Notes: generated by a model from the sequence alone, not told the origin. A stretch of 64,000 nucleotides of DNA from Microcyclospora pomicola (GCA_002786065.1 NHNY01000002.1:248001-312000), one strand, 5' to 3'. Shown: positions 1 to 13,498, counted from the stretch's first letter. Numbers and translations are program-made.

Positions 1-3000
1 TACATTGAAAGAGGGCGCGGTGCGACCAAACTCTAAAAGCCTCGAGGAGAGCCAGCGATCGTTCCGGCTCGTCAATCTGGCCGATGCGAGATCCGCGGCG
101 CTACCCCACAGCTTAGCATCGCCACGGCGGAGAGCTGGAGCTACTTGTCGACATTGATGTCCCGATAAGTCGAGCATTGTCGTATACACTCTCGCCTCGG
201 CTTCCGTTGTACACACCCGCATTCGGGCAGCATCTCGACCAGCGTTGTGCATTTTGCATGTCGCTCCCTGGAGCGTGGCGGAGCAACATAAGATGCGGGA
301 GATACAGACTTCAGTGTGCATCCCACTAGCTTGTACCGCCGCATCGCATGGGCTGCGCGGCCACGGGGATATCAGAGATCGGCCGCGGAGATGCCGTGTA
401 CTGGCAGGCATCATCGTTCAAGATTCGTGGAGTATCTGGTACAGACCCTTGTCCGCCATGCGACGTGCGGGAGCGTTTCGAAGGTGAGCCGTCAGGAATC
501 GAGAGACGTTTTAGATGAACATCGTGGCAGCAGCGTGTGCTCTTCTGCTTTGCAGAGCTTCAGGCAAGTTCCTACACGTCTCAGTGTAGCATGGCATGTA
601 AGGTAGCTTGGTCGCCTTTACGCGAAGCACTGGCGAGGGGGTGTAGATTCTGGCAATGGGCTGAGTTCACCATCAGCAAACCTTGGCGCGGAACCGCCTG
701 GACCTGTGACTTAGACTGTACCAAGTGCGTAAGAGGCATGGAAATGTCGTCGTTGCGCGCGCTCTAGAAGCTCGAAGTAAAGCTGGATGCTCCCTAGTCG
801 ACCAACAGTAATGATAGCGAAGGATAGCTGTGCGTGAGTTTTCAGGTGATGATGCGATGATGTGTTGAGGCTATCCAAAGACGGGATGACCGGAAGCATC
901 ACTCGGAGCAAACTCCGAGAGGTAAGTTTGTCCTTGTTCGCGCCTGGACATATCGCATCACGGCTATGTAGCCAGTACCGACATCCTTGGGACCATCGCC
1001 TGCACTACGGTCCTCAGGGACACCGCATCAGCTGGTCAACCTCACTAGTGTGATTTACCACGATAGGTTCGTTGTGCGAGAAACGTAGATGTCATAGATC
1101 TGTGTCTCCCAGATCTGCGCCCAGTCTGGATACATTACCCGACAGGACACGGGGCACAATTAACCAGATATCTCATGGCTTCCGAGAAAAGCACTGATAC
1201 TCATCTTGGGCAGCCACGAACGTTCGTTTTCTGTGCCTTGTCACGCTCAATGCTGTCGTCCCAACCTCGAAGGGCCGAGGACATCAGCGGCTGGAGGGCG
1301 AAAACCAAAGCGTTCGTGGTGATACATACAGCCATGGAAGAGCGATCCCGTCGGGTAGCATGTTTCAATGCGGAGCCGCACTCGACTCATGTCTCAGATG
1401 TGGATCTGAGAATCCACGCTACCATTGGCAAGCACCGCAAAAGCCCCCTGGCGTACCCCTTCATGTCCCGTAGGCTGTGGATCGATGTGGCAGTGGCGTC
1501 AGATCATACCTGTGAGCTTTTCGCGCGGAGACTTTGGCAGGGACGCATGTTATCGTGGCCAGCTCGTGGAAGCTGAGAATATTTGACATTGATGCCCAAC
1601 CAAGATCTGGAGCGGGTCTCAGGGTCCACAGAGCCGTGAGAGCCCAGAACGATTTGTAGATGCGGCAATCTCTACGCGCACCGAGCTGAGATGGCATGTC
1701 GAGCAACCAATGAAACGTGATCGCCAAGTCAAGAAATGACACTCCAGTGGGCGAATGCAGCAAGTAGTGCTGTGGCGTTGGCTGAGATGGAAGACGTGCA
1801 GCTGTTGGTGGTGGCGGCATCCTCGAAACGTCGCTAACGCCCACCACAAGGCTGTTATTCTTGGGGGTCGGGGAATTCTGAGACCGAAATTTGCTCTCGC
1901 GTGCATTGCCATGTTTGAGCCTTTAGGCTGTACCGATCTGAGGAGCACACTTCATCGACGCGTTGTTGGAGTTAGAGCTGGTATGATTATTACGTGGAAC
2001 GTTGCTGACGAGCAGCCAAGAGTGCTTACGGTAGATCTACCATCATCCGCATAACCCATATTACAGTACGCATGTGTGATGTTGCGCCGGTGCTTCGCGC
2101 TGCGCAGTCGTGGACTGATTCCGCATCGATCGCTTAGCACTGTCTCAACGGGTGAGGTGTGAATGATCTGTCGTCCCAACTCCCCAGCACGAATGCCACG
2201 GCGTAAGGGGTGGAGACAACACTCCGAAGCCAGGGGATCTGGGAAGCTCGTGCTACGTCACGCGTGCTAAACCGCTTTGGCTCTGATGCCGCGAGCACAT
2301 ACATAGTGTTCGCAACGGCGCCTTATTATAGTGCAACAGGTTATAAGTAAGCACATGCAAGTAAGGAGGACGACTACGGCGGCGCGGCGCTGGATCGGGA
2401 TTACTTGCAAGCCATATCACATCTAGCCGAGCAGACCTGCAGGCGGATAGTGAGTGCTGATGGCAGCACTGCAAATCGGTCGCTCGTGCGTGACGTCGGG
2501 AGCCCGAAAGAAGGATCGGCGCGTTGGTTGGAGGATGGATCCAAATGGATGGAACAACATTTCCTGAGCAGGATCCCGTCAACCAGCGACTCGCGGTGGA
2601 TTTGAATTGCGCGAGAGTGTGATGAGAGTTGCAGGGTGGTATTCCTTAGCGTCACATTTTGCTGGTCAGCTTGAGCCGAGCTTTCGGCAGAACTTTCGCC
2701 TTCATGCATTAGGTCCGGGAAGAAGGCGCCACGTGGACCCCGTGCGCAAGTCTGTGTTGCAGATTAGAGCATCAACACCGCGAGCTTTTGGCGACAGCTG
2801 CAACACACCACTCAAATGCTTCGGGGGTTGAGGAGCGAGCACATGCGCCATTCGGAGCATCGGCCACCGTCATTTCCAGTCGGCGTGACAATGGAAATTG
2901 CCGCCGAAGCGCTGGCGGATCGTGTGCATGCGCCATGGGTAAGCACCAAGAGGGAATCGGGGGAAAAGCTGCGTCAATACATCGATGGCGAGTATCCGAT

Positions 3001-5700
3001 CTTGACATGTGCGTGGACCGCGATCAGCAAGTGAGGCACGATCTGCTGGCTGGACTGCCAAATTGGCGAGATCAGCAAGTGCAAGACCTCCTGCGAGCTT
3101 GTACCGAGCCCGAGCAGAGTCGACAGACCATCATGACTCGGACAGGCAGATAAGTCGATCGACGCTCTCCTGAAATGTGACATCAACCGGTTAATCAAGA
3201 GGGACTCATGCTAGTGCTTGATGCATAGCTCCCTATATCCCAGAGATGTAGCGGAGGAAAAGTGAACCCGGTCGTCAGGTCGCTGGTTTTACCGCACTTA
3301 CCGGTATCACGCGCTTATGCGACGACATACAACACGGCTTATAGCCTAAGCAATAAGCCCATTGCCAACAAGACAGTCGCTGCTATGTCAGCCGATTACG
3401 CACCTTACCACCCGTGGTGATAGGTGGTAAAGACACGGGCGTCGCGTATCGGTGATTCGGTATCGGTAATGCCCGCAGAGTCAGTCGCGCGCTGCGGGAT
3501 ATTGTCGATCGCACATAAACCCGGATGGTGCGCGGGAATCGTGACCGCGCGCAACAATGCTCGCAAATTTCTTGGATGACCTGGTGGAAGACTGGCAGTT
3601 GACGGGAAATGGCAGGTTATCCAGCCGTGTCCAAATGTCCTCGAGCGTCGAATCTCCGATCGGGAATCAACAGCACGTTAAGCGGAGGTTTCCTTACGGG
3701 TAGTTGGTCACGGCAATCAAGAATCCTGTTCCCTGAGCCTCTTGAGGCGGGAAGGCTGTCAGCCTGTCACCCAAATGTTTGGAGTACTAGATGATGTGTG
3801 GTGGAGCTCGTCGGGAAGCTATCATGAGATATTGCACGGGCGCACCGCGTGGCCCTATCACGATAGCAGGATGCCTTGCTTTGCGACCCTTCACAGACGT
3901 TCATGATGAGTCTCCCACGTCTCCTCACGGCTGGGGTCTGGGTACGTACTGCTTGGTGTGCCTACCAAGACCCCTCTTTAGCAGCCATAGCGCACCCTTC
4001 TGTTGCCTCACTTTTAGCTGTAGGGCTGGTATATGGTGGATACGTTCATTCCTGTTGACACTTGGATATAACCGATCATGATCAAGACGACGACCAATCC
4101 CAGTAGTATCAACTTGTGGATGTGTGGTGTATAACAGTGATTGCGACGGCAAGCCACGCGCAGTGTCGTCCTCTGCGACACGTGAATTGATCTTGCAGTG
4201 CAGTATGCACTGTATACACTCCATTTCTGTTCAGTCTCTGTGCTGCAAGTTCCGTCCCATCACTTCATCAAGAGATGGACTGTGCTTCCAAGATATCAAT
4301 GTCGATGTCGTGGGGCTTTGCAAGATCGTCACTTTTCAAAACTCTGCTGGATGAGGCAATGAACGCGCCAGGCGACTACTGAAGTGCTGAGTTTGGAGGA
4401 TATACTTCATTGGCTTGCGGGCAGTAGCGCGCGCGAGCTTAGCTCTTCGGGATATGTGTGTGGATCGCTGGTATAGCGGCAGATGTATAATAGTTTACAC
4501 GAGATGACGATGCAGAGATCGCCCTCGATCGAATGAGGAGGTCTTGAAACCAAGCTTGGCACGCGTACATTTGTCAACATATTGAGTCCGGTGGGGAACG
4601 GCCTTGTCGCGTGTGCGCTAGAGTAGTAATCGTTGTTCCAATCAGGGTTGATGAGAGATGTCATGAACCATCATGTACGCAGCGTAAGCATGCAGGATTT
4701 GGCACAAAAAGCACGGCAAATAGCCTACGCGGTCCACGAATGCATGCAGATAGCTCACTTGGCATGCGTGCTCATACAGGTCTGACAGTCGAGCGTCCAA
4801 GGCCCCGTCGTGCCTGTTCTGTGAAGTCGCAGTAGTCACTTATCGCGCGCAGTGGAACCCAGACATCATCGCGCACTCGGCAAGCCGTTGGAGGTAGGTC
4901 TCACCAGTGTATCTGGTTCTGGCCTTGTCACTCAGGCTAGACCGACCATCACTCATCAATCAGACGAGCCTGGCGTTGTTGTCCAGGGCGCGCTGGGAGT
5001 GATGCGTGCGAAAAAGTACTGCAGTGATTCTGCCATCGAGCCCACACCAGAGATGCAGGCTTGGCAAGGTAGCCTCGGTGCGTCTCTGCAGCAGGCTGCT
5101 CTGCGACACCGAAGGCCCTTGGGTTTCGCCTTGCAGAAGGCATTCATGTCCGGATGGTATACTGGACTGGCTCCCCCATCCAGGGTCGAAGCCTGCGAGG
5201 CAGAAGATTGAACTTTCTTTGACGCGAGTCGACGAGCCTAGTCAGTCGATGGACGATCCCCGAGCGGGCTGCGACAGGCCGAGACGAGCTACCTGTCATC
5301 TGGGCACAGCGGTACAGCAGTACATCGCCGCGTGTAGACGCACTCCTCGCGGTGCCGTTATAGGTGGAATGGGCCGGGGGGTGTGATGAGCTGACATGGA
5401 CCCATGGGAGGGTCGGCCGTACAGCCCGGATCACGACACTGGGCCCCGGGGCTGCCAGATAGCGCACACGATGCTGCTTAGCGCCGACGGAAGTGAAGTC
5501 TCGCTGGGTGCAGTCCGGGAACCCGGCGGACGATCTGTGCTAAGTGCAGTCGCGAAGTGTGGAGGTGGTGGGAGGCCCACCCGCCGCTAAGGTGCAAGGG
5601 TACAGCAGACCACACCCGGTGCGTCTGTGAGATATCAGGGACCTCCCCCATGTCTGCTTTGCATCTTGGGTATACCACACCAGCATCTCCATCCTTGATA
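1..5700. other. gene-poor stretch, left end
   Basis: No reading frame here gives a protein I recognise. The open frames are short (at most about 130 codons), lie on both strands, overlap each other and show no domain motif. The only structure I see is a pair of imperfect inverted repeats around 3.29-3.47 kb, listed separately. A spliced gene with small exons, or a long non-coding RNA, could be missed by eye. Confidence 0.5.
3296..3470. repeat. imperfect inverted-repeat pair with internal hairpin
   Basis: The left arm (about 3296-3310) reads GCACTTACCGGTATCAC; the right arm (about 3451-3474, reverse complement) reads GCATTACCGATACC. They share GCA, TTACCG and TA. Between them lies an exact 8-bp inverted repeat, TTACCACC (3405-3412) against GGTGGTAA (3423-3430). 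The 8-mer GTATCGGT occurs twice at 3446-3453 and 3460-3467. This could be the remnant of a small non-autonomous DNA element or a protein-binding region. No transposase and no target-site duplication were recognised. Confidence 0.3.
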
Positions 5701-5729
5701 TCTTTAATCTGCCTCCGGCGCGCGGGCCA

Positions 5730-6490
5730 GTGTCTTGTCATGGTGTCGTTGCTATCGTTGTTGTCCGCGCCTTGAACGTGAGGGCTGGAAGACCATTGTT
5801 TCCTCACTTGCTTTGCCATTTCCCCGAGACCATCATTGATGACCCACCCTGGAAACCTCCATCCTCATCACCGGACGGACTGAACTTTCTGTCGCTTCCA
5901 CTTCCACCGTCCGCTGGGTTTCCTTCGCCGTACAGACGTTCTACAGATGCTGCCGGATGCCTGGACGGACTGCACTATCTCCCTGATCATTGCCGGGTCA
6001 GCTCTTTCAGCAGTGCCGTCGGCATTTTTGACCTCACTACAGTACGGTTTCCAGCCGCTTAAGCTTAGCCAAGCTATATCACTTGCTGCTCCTGCTTATT
6101 CTCAGCCCTGGAAGGGCAAGGTGTCTGCACAGCTACAGCCACCTCTCCTGCATTGGTCTGAAGACTGCTTTCATTCCCATACTTACTCCTGCTCCGGTTG
6201 CATGTGTTCACTGTTCCACCTGAAAGGGATCCCAGGCCCCAAGAAGACCTCGCAACCCGTGTCTCTCTGCGAACCCCTCAGACCGGTCATTGCATGCACA
6301 TCACCACTATCGACTTAAGCGTTGCCATAACACCTACTTCCGCGTTCGCCACTTGGTTTTGCCATCGCACTGGGTGAGGCATCTTCTGTTACTATACCAG
6401 CATATTCCCGCATCTTGCACCACAAGGCCTATCGTGATCTGTTCTCGGCTTACCACATAGCGCGGCCGTGCTAGTGGTTGCCTACTCTCA
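5730..6490 (+). promoter_or_regulatory. long pyrimidine-rich leader/promoter with upstream ORFs
   Basis: The 760 bp before the first regulator gene are rich in C and T on the plus strand, as is usual for fungal promoters and 5' leaders. Several ATGs precede the main start. The longest upstream frame runs from an ATG at 5947 to 6318 (123 codons) and ends before the main ATG at 6491. If transcription starts upstream of it, it would act as an upstream ORF and reduce translation of the regulator. The transcription start cannot be placed from sequence alone. Confidence 0.4.
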
Positions 6491-9381
6491 ATGCTTGCGA
6501 TTCAGTCAAGGAACATGCACCATGGCAGCAGCCATCCCAGCATGCCAAGGCCACATGAGCATTTCCAGCCGCCACCATCTTATTCCAGCCCTACTCCCTC
6601 AGGTCAGACTTATCCTCCACCAAATCGGATTCAGCTACCACGTCTTTCGGAACCACAACCATACCCGCAGATGTCCCCAACGATATCCTCGGGAGAACCG
6701 CGGCGTCAAGACAGTACCATGTCGTCTGCGCTTCCGTACCCTGACTCTCGGCCACCAGGACTCAGCCTGCCAGGATTCAAGGACATATTCGCCCCTGCCC
6801 CATCCAGATTCGAAGGCCACTGGAACTCAAGACCCGGACCGCCAAACCCTAGCATGAGTAAGGACGCTCGAGAAACACGCAGTGACCAACGTGCAACACT
6901 CAACCACAGACATACGCCCAGTCTTAGCATACAAGCTCTTCCCACTTCAGAGCGACGTATGGACGCCCGCCCAATGGATCCGACTCCTGTCTCCCGGTCC
7001 TCTGCGCAGTCGGGGCCGACCTCGCCGTATTCTGTATATCCAGACTCGCGGGACATGGATGCCCGCCTGCGGCGAGATTCGCCCATCACGTACAAGCACA
7101 ATGGTGCCCCCAGCCCTTATGCATCTGGTCAGGCTGATGATCAGCAATATATGTCTCCGGGAGGCACATATGACCGATCCTCAGTGACATCTCACAACCC
7201 GGCTGCCGTGCCTGAGTGCCAGAGGATGTACTTGGGGGTGAAAGAGATTCCTGGAGAGGGACACTTCCATCTTTATGATGGTGGATATCGTATACCTACG
7301 CAGATCGATGGCGAACAAGTCAACCCAGCCTGGGGTCTGACCAAGGCAAATAAGCCACGGAAGCGACTCGCACTCGCTTGTTTGGACTGCCGGGAGAAGA
7401 AGATCAAATGTGAACCAGGTGCAAACAGTTGCGTACAATGCGAAAAGGCCAAGCGCCCTTGTCGAAGGTTAGTGATTCTTGTTGTCTGGCTCGGTGTTCA
7501 TTCGCTGACCGTCACCTCAGAGCTCCTCTTCAGCCCTCTAACAGCGATACCCCTCCCGCCGCAGCATGGTCCAGTAGTGCTGGCTCTCCTCCCCGAACCG
7601 AAGTCTCCAGTGGGCTTGGAGCTCACGAGGTTGAATTGGACTCGATCCGAAAGCGCCGCGCTGGGGACGAGCCTTGTTCGCCGGCGACCATGGTGAAAAA
7701 GAATCGCTCCACATCACCGCCCTATAGCGCGAGGGGGCATTCGTCTGGCTTCGGCCACTCGATGCACAACAATGGCACTGCAACGAAGTCCTTGTCCATG
7801 GACGATACCCAGGCCATACATACCTCTGCGGAAGACCCCTTCGACAAAAACCCCGATACAACTCTGTACTTGCTTGACCTGTACCTGATGCACATCAACA
7901 ATGCTACCGTGTGTATGTTTCCACGACACGCGTTCTGGCATTGGGCGAAAACGGATCACCAGAAATCGCATCGCGAAATCATGGTATTACATGCTGTGCT
8001 AGCTATTGGATCAATATTCGCCCATGAAAGATATCAGGAGATTGGGAAAAAGTACGGACAGATGGCAACCCATGCTCTTGCTAGCACGCCGAATGTGCCA
8101 GATCTATTCGGTGTACAGACTCGGCTGTTGCTCGCCTTGTTCAACTCGACACAAGAAAGCGACATTCCGGCGTGGGAATCTACCGGAGCAGCTCTGCGAG
8201 CAGCTACTAGCAATGATCTGCGGCTGAACATGGAAGAGGAAGATGCTGAGGAGCATCGCTGCCTGAACGATCCTGTCGCGCTTAAACATGCTACCGCTCA
8301 TGCTCATAGTCACTTCTCGTTCTCCCGACAACAATACCAGGAATGCAGACGGCGAACATTCTGGGCATGTTTTTTGAGGGATCGTTTCAGCGCTGGAACC
8401 CTCTGCGCGATCAACCTGCAAGACATTCATTTGCGTCTACCGAACACGGATGATATGTACGAACGCAGTCTTCGGTCGGAGGCACCGTACTACAACAACG
8501 GCATTGTGGAACCCCTGGACGCTCGCATCGCTCCAACGAGCCCAGTCTGTCCCATGGGCTGGCTCGTGCAGGTCGCCGCCATCTGGGGCGATGTCCTCAA
8601 CTTCACTAACCGCAGTGTGCATCGTGGCACATCCATATATCGAGACAGCTACGATGCTTTCTATGCGGAGACATACAACCGGATGCAGGATTGGGCGTCA
8701 CGACTTCCGGAATACTTGCAATACGGGCAAAGTAACTTGGAGCGGAGCATTCGTGGCGATTATGCCGACACTTTCATCACGATGCATGCTGTCTACCACT
8801 TCACATTCATGAAGCTGAACCGTTACGTTCGCCACTCTGTTGTCCGCGACCTGATCCCTCGCAACATCAGGGCCGCACTATCTTATGCACAGCAGTTACT
8901 GTCTATGATGACAGCGTTGGGCTCAGCGAATTGCGAGTGTATCAGTCCTTTGAGTGGCCAACGATGTGATTTCTTCCCGACCACCGCATTCATCGGCAAC
9001 ATCATCTTGTCTGCTATCGACATTGCCGGATCAGGAGGTCTGGATACGAGCCTAGGATCCACCCTCGAGGCCATCAATGGGGGCTTGGCCTGTCTCGTAG
9101 TCCTAGCTCGATACTGGAATCCGGCGCGCGTCCAACACCGCGAATCACAGAAACGTTACTATCAGATCCAGAACATGGTGCATCAACCATACAAAGCTCG
9201 AAGTGGCTGCTGGCTCGGCCGAGAATGGGGCATGATGGACCCCTTGGAGAAAGAATTCGATGCGAAAGACGACTGCATCTACGGCGCCACGGAGGAAAGT
9301 GGTAAGCCCAACGCAGTCTTCTTCAATGCGCTCCGAAGCGTACAGGACGATGCGACATATCGGGGCGGGACGCGCGTCTGA
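6491..9381 (+). CDS. Zn2Cys6 transcription factor with fungal middle homology region
   Basis: Predicted protein of 945 residues from two exons, 6491-7467 and 7521-9381, with a 53-bp intron (GTTAGT...CTCAG). The first 290 residues are rich in Pro and Ser, low in complexity and probably disordered. A binuclear zinc cluster follows, with Cys at 297, 300, 307, 314, 317 and 324 (CLDC, then KIKC, NSC, VQC and RPC), preceded by basic KPRKR. The intron falls two codons after the last cluster cysteine, a common place in this family. From about residue 470 to 750 there is a fungal transcription-factor domain (MFPRHAFWHW, RRRTFWACFLRDR). It should be a nuclear DNA-binding regulator; its target pathway is not evident. 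The ATG at 6491 is chosen; the next in-frame ATG, at 6515, is equally possible. Family certain, ortholog not assigned. Confidence 0.9.
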
Positions 9382-9635
9382 GGCATTCTTTTTTCACGGT
9401 ACGCTGGGATCATGAAGTCCTGGCCGGATGGTGCCAACGTGTGTTTGGCTGGTTTCGAAAAAGGGATACCCACGGTGCTATATCTTTTGGGAGTTTTTGG
9501 AAGGACTTGCTTTGCTTCAGGCCACGCGTGACGAGACACACTTGATCATGAACACCAGCGCTCTTTGCTATGCGCTATGCATCTTTCGGCCGGCTGTTGA
9601 TGATGACCTTGCTACCATTTTGTCTCTAGATAGCC

Positions 9636-9659
9636 CGTATGCATGCACGCGCGCATGCA
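9636..9659. repeat. 24-nt alternating purine-pyrimidine tract (Z-DNA-prone)
   Basis: From C9636 to A9659 every step alternates pyrimidine and purine, with a CACGCGCGCATGC core flanked by GCATGC on both sides. Such tracts can adopt left-handed Z-DNA under negative supercoiling. It lies about 260 bp after the stop codon of the upstream regulator gene. Confidence 0.7.
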
Positions 9660-10573
9660 GAACCAATATCTTACTTACCCGCTCACAACACTGGTACGCA
9701 TATATGCGAGCTTGTAGCCGTGCAGACGTGTAGTCCCGGCATAATACTACAGCCTGTACAGTGAACATCACGACGCTCTCGCTCTGCCTCCCGTCACTTG
9801 GTGTACTGTACTTGGCCTGGTAGACATGGCTGGTACTCCCAATGTCGCTTTCGCCATCTCCGATCGTTGTAGCACACCGGCCTCACCTCGCCTCCTCTCG
9901 CCCGCATGACGTCCATCACCACCGCCATCCTCCATCGCCCGTCCGGCACGCTCAGGTGGACGAGTGCGATAGCACGGCAAAATGACCCTCCAAAACCGCA
10001 GCGGCTCGCTTCGTTTCTCTCCCCTCGCACAACAGTTCCCCGGCCGATGGTGCCCTTTCGCGGCCACGGCGGCCCATCTCATGGTATACGTAGATACAGT
10101 TCCTTCTACAACGATACTTCACCGCGTCCCTGCCTGCTCGTGCCTTTCTCTTCCGCTCAGCCTCAGCCTCAAACTCCACTCCCCTCACTCGCTCCCGCCC
10201 GGATCATCGTTTTGCCACGGCCCTTATTCATTGTTCCTCGATCGTAAGCAAGGTGGCAAGGCACGATCCGGCACGGCAGGCTCATGCGCAGCCCTCTCCT
10301 GCTCGGCTAGCAAGGCCGTAACAGGAGACTGCTACATCACCTTTCGCCAATATGGACCAACCTTGCTATATGCCGAGATTGTGCACGCTGGATGCCTCTT
10401 ATCCTCGACGACGAGGGTAATTCGTCGGAGATGTATGGACGCACCTGCTGGCCTGCATGCCGACTTTGGCAGGGGATGTCCTGCGCTGACCCCTCTTTCT
10501 CCTCCTGTCGACGTGTACCTACCATTTGCCTCTCGCCCCTCGCGTATGCACGTGGAGCGGGTGGGACGTATAG

Positions 10574-10593
10574 ATGTACGTAGATACGTACAT
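10574..10593. repeat. perfect 9-bp inverted repeat
   Basis: ATGTACGTA at 10574-10582 and its exact reverse complement TACGTACAT at 10585-10593 are separated by GA. It could be a dimeric protein site or a cruciform-prone palindrome in an otherwise gene-free stretch. Confidence 0.6.
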
Positions 10594-11319
10594 TTGCGGG
10601 CGCGACTGGCTCGCGATCGCGAACCTTTTTTTCGATCAGCATTACGCTTTCTACGATCTCGCCGTCGTCTACACGGCTGTCAGCCAAGTATACTTGCAGT
10701 GGCGAACGCTTCGACCTCACTCGGATGCTTCGGTGGGCAAAGGAATGGGGAGGCAGATAGCGATCCTTTCCACATTTCTCGTGACCGATAGCTCATGTAC
10801 TCCAGGCCCTCGATGTGGAGGCGAATGCAAGCTACGGAGGCTACCTTCGTCCCCTTCGAGGAGATGATTGGCAAGAGGCTGACAGCGATCCTCCAGGCTT
10901 GCATGTGCATGCTGAGCAGACCGAGTCAAGGCCGACATCTCGTATTCAGCGCCGTTTTCCAGGATAGTTTCGGATGCACTCGAGGTGAACTGTCGGGAGC
11001 AGTCTAAACTGCTGCCTTTCACACACCCACCTATCCCTGCCAATACTCCGGCGGGATGTACCTGGGCAAAACAGCCGACGGCGGTCCACCCTCAGCGGCA
11101 GCCCAGACAGTCGGATTGCGCGGTGACACGAGCTGAGCGGCGAGGGGCCGAGGAATGCGCACGATTTCCGACAGAGGGGGGCCCGGGACAGGTTGTTTGG
11201 GCTGGGTCGAGCGGGAAGATGGCTGTCTTCCTTCTCGCCCTGCGCATCGGGGCTGAGGTGGCATCGGCAAGCGGGCCTTCAGACTCAAGGACATGGCCAT
11301 GGGGCACGGGAAATGTGAT

Positions 11320-11335
11320 GGGAGGGAGGGAGGGA
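11320..11335 (+). repeat. (GGGA)4 G-quadruplex motif
   Basis: Four GGG runs separated by single A residues fit the strict G3N1 quadruplex pattern on the plus strand. There is no gene close enough to assign a role. Confidence 0.65.
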
Positions 11336-13498
11336 GAGACGCGCTGCAGGGTGGTTCGGCGTCACCGTCGCGGGAGTGCCCTATCTCGTGCTGCCGACAG
11401 CCAACGCGAGCAGCGGATCGACGGGCGGGTAATCAGACGTCGGTCGAGGCTTGGCGCGACTGCAGGTGTGTGATGGCGGAATCATGATAATAATAAGCAT
11501 CCGCCCCGAACTAACCAGGAGGCCGATCGATGGCTGATGGTGTGCTGCGCGGCGGAGCCCGGTCGCCAACAACATGTACGACATCGACCTCCCAATGGCC
11601 GCATCGTCGGGAAGGGCATGCTCGACTGATTCGTGGTCGGGACCGCGACTCATTACATGCCGAGGGCAGACGTGATGCGTTGTGCCGAACGCGCTGCAGG
11701 GGCTGGTGCAGAGTGCCTGGGCCTGGCCCTGTCTACTACGCCGTACCCTCGTCTGCATGCTTGCGAGCTACATCACAGACTTCACAATCCCCCTGTTGTC
11801 ATTCGGTTTGGCGACCATCGATGTTTGTCCCATGGCCGTAGCGCACCAGTCATCATCGTGGTCGGCCGGCGACGTGCAGGGCTGCCGCGAACGCCCACTG
11901 TGATTGAAGCCCAATCTCTGCAGTGGTCTTCACTCAGACGGATGCTTCGTCCGGTCTACTACTGATCCCTGGCCGCGAGACCTACAGACTATGATCCATG
12001 CATGTTCAGCTGCTGGACTGACCTGAGGAACCCTGCAAGCACTCGTGTCATTCCACTACTGCACTCCAGTGCGGCTCTACCAACCACACGGCAGTTTCAC
12101 GTCCCACTGCAGGTCTGGTCGGCGGAAAACTCTGCGTGGTTCGCAAGGATGCAGGGCATATCCCGGCAGCTTCGGTGGACGGCCCTTTTCTACTGAGACA
12201 TGCATATGCGCAATACAGGTTTGTGATCCAGTCTCCAGCCATGTGACGTTGGGCGGCGACAGATGCTTGCCTGTCTCTGGTTCTATAGGCACATGTCTTG
12301 GATATAACCTGAATCACGAACGGCGCTGTACCACTGGTCTGTGTAGCAGGTACCGCTTCCCGCAGTATCCACGTGCGTCGCAAGAACCGGACGGGCTGCT
12401 GTGCGCTACCGGACCGCTAAACCACTTGACGTGATGGGGGTGGTGCCTGACCAAGCATTGTTCATGGATGATGATATGGTCGTGCGCGATTACCATGTGT
12501 CTTGGGTTGGCAGGTCGAGCAGAGCAGAACCGCGATGCAATAATATGGGAAGTGTTCCGGATGGCACCGGCACGGGCTCTGGTGAGCTGCTATTTGCGTA
12601 CCTACCTGCCGGGACGGTAGTACGAAGTATGTAAGGTACTCAGACGGTGAGCTGAGAGCGATTGACGCACCATCGATCGCCTCACTGTCAGTAACGCTGA
12701 TCAATCTCGTCCGTCATGAATCGCGAAAGTGTGTCAGCAGCGGCGTGGAGCTCCTCGGCTGTCGCTAATGGAGTGCAAGGGAGATCCACGACGGCGTTGC
12801 ACAAGCGCAATGTATGTTGGTGTTATTTCGCGATGACACCGGCACTCTCTGCGGCATTATCTTGGCCTTACCATGGTGCTGCTACTTAGTTATGGAGCCT
12901 CGCGGTAATGACCAATTTACCCGGAATCCAGGACCAGCTGTCGACAAATCGGAAGTTGGGCTTGGAGAAAGCCGGTTGTTTGTCGGATTTCATCTTCCAG
13001 TGCATCACCAGCATTAGCGCAGTGCTGGCTCAAAGCAAAGCGTGTATGCGTCGGATGCACGATCCCAGACGTCGGAGCAAGACCCTAAATGATCGAAGCG
13101 TGTCTCGCGAGGCCAACTCAATAGTTCTCTCTACCGTATCGGAAGGTACCCAAAACCCGCTCGACTGACGCCAAGATCGTCCTTGCACCTGGCCGATAGG
13201 GAACGGCCATGTATCGTGAGCTGGCGGATGATCTCCTCCAAGTCTCGGCCAACGAGTGACCACCAGGGTAAGCGCAGGAGGTCAAAAGAAGCGACTGGGC
13301 TACAGACCAGCTTCAGAAGTCACCACGTCCATCATCGGGTTTTCCGGATGATCTGCACGCGCGTGGGAAGCATAGGGAGAACCGCCAAGATTGACCGCGT
13401 CGCTTAGAGGACAGCCCTGGAGGCTGTCAAACAGGGATGCTCACCGCAAACGATCTGGGTGCTACGGGAAAGCCACCACTTTTGGGGCACGACGGGAC

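Noticed and set aside
1-5700. Decayed transposable elements in the gene-poor left end
   Set aside because: No reverse transcriptase, integrase or transposase motif, no terminal repeats of element size and no AT-rich RIP-like composition were seen by eye.
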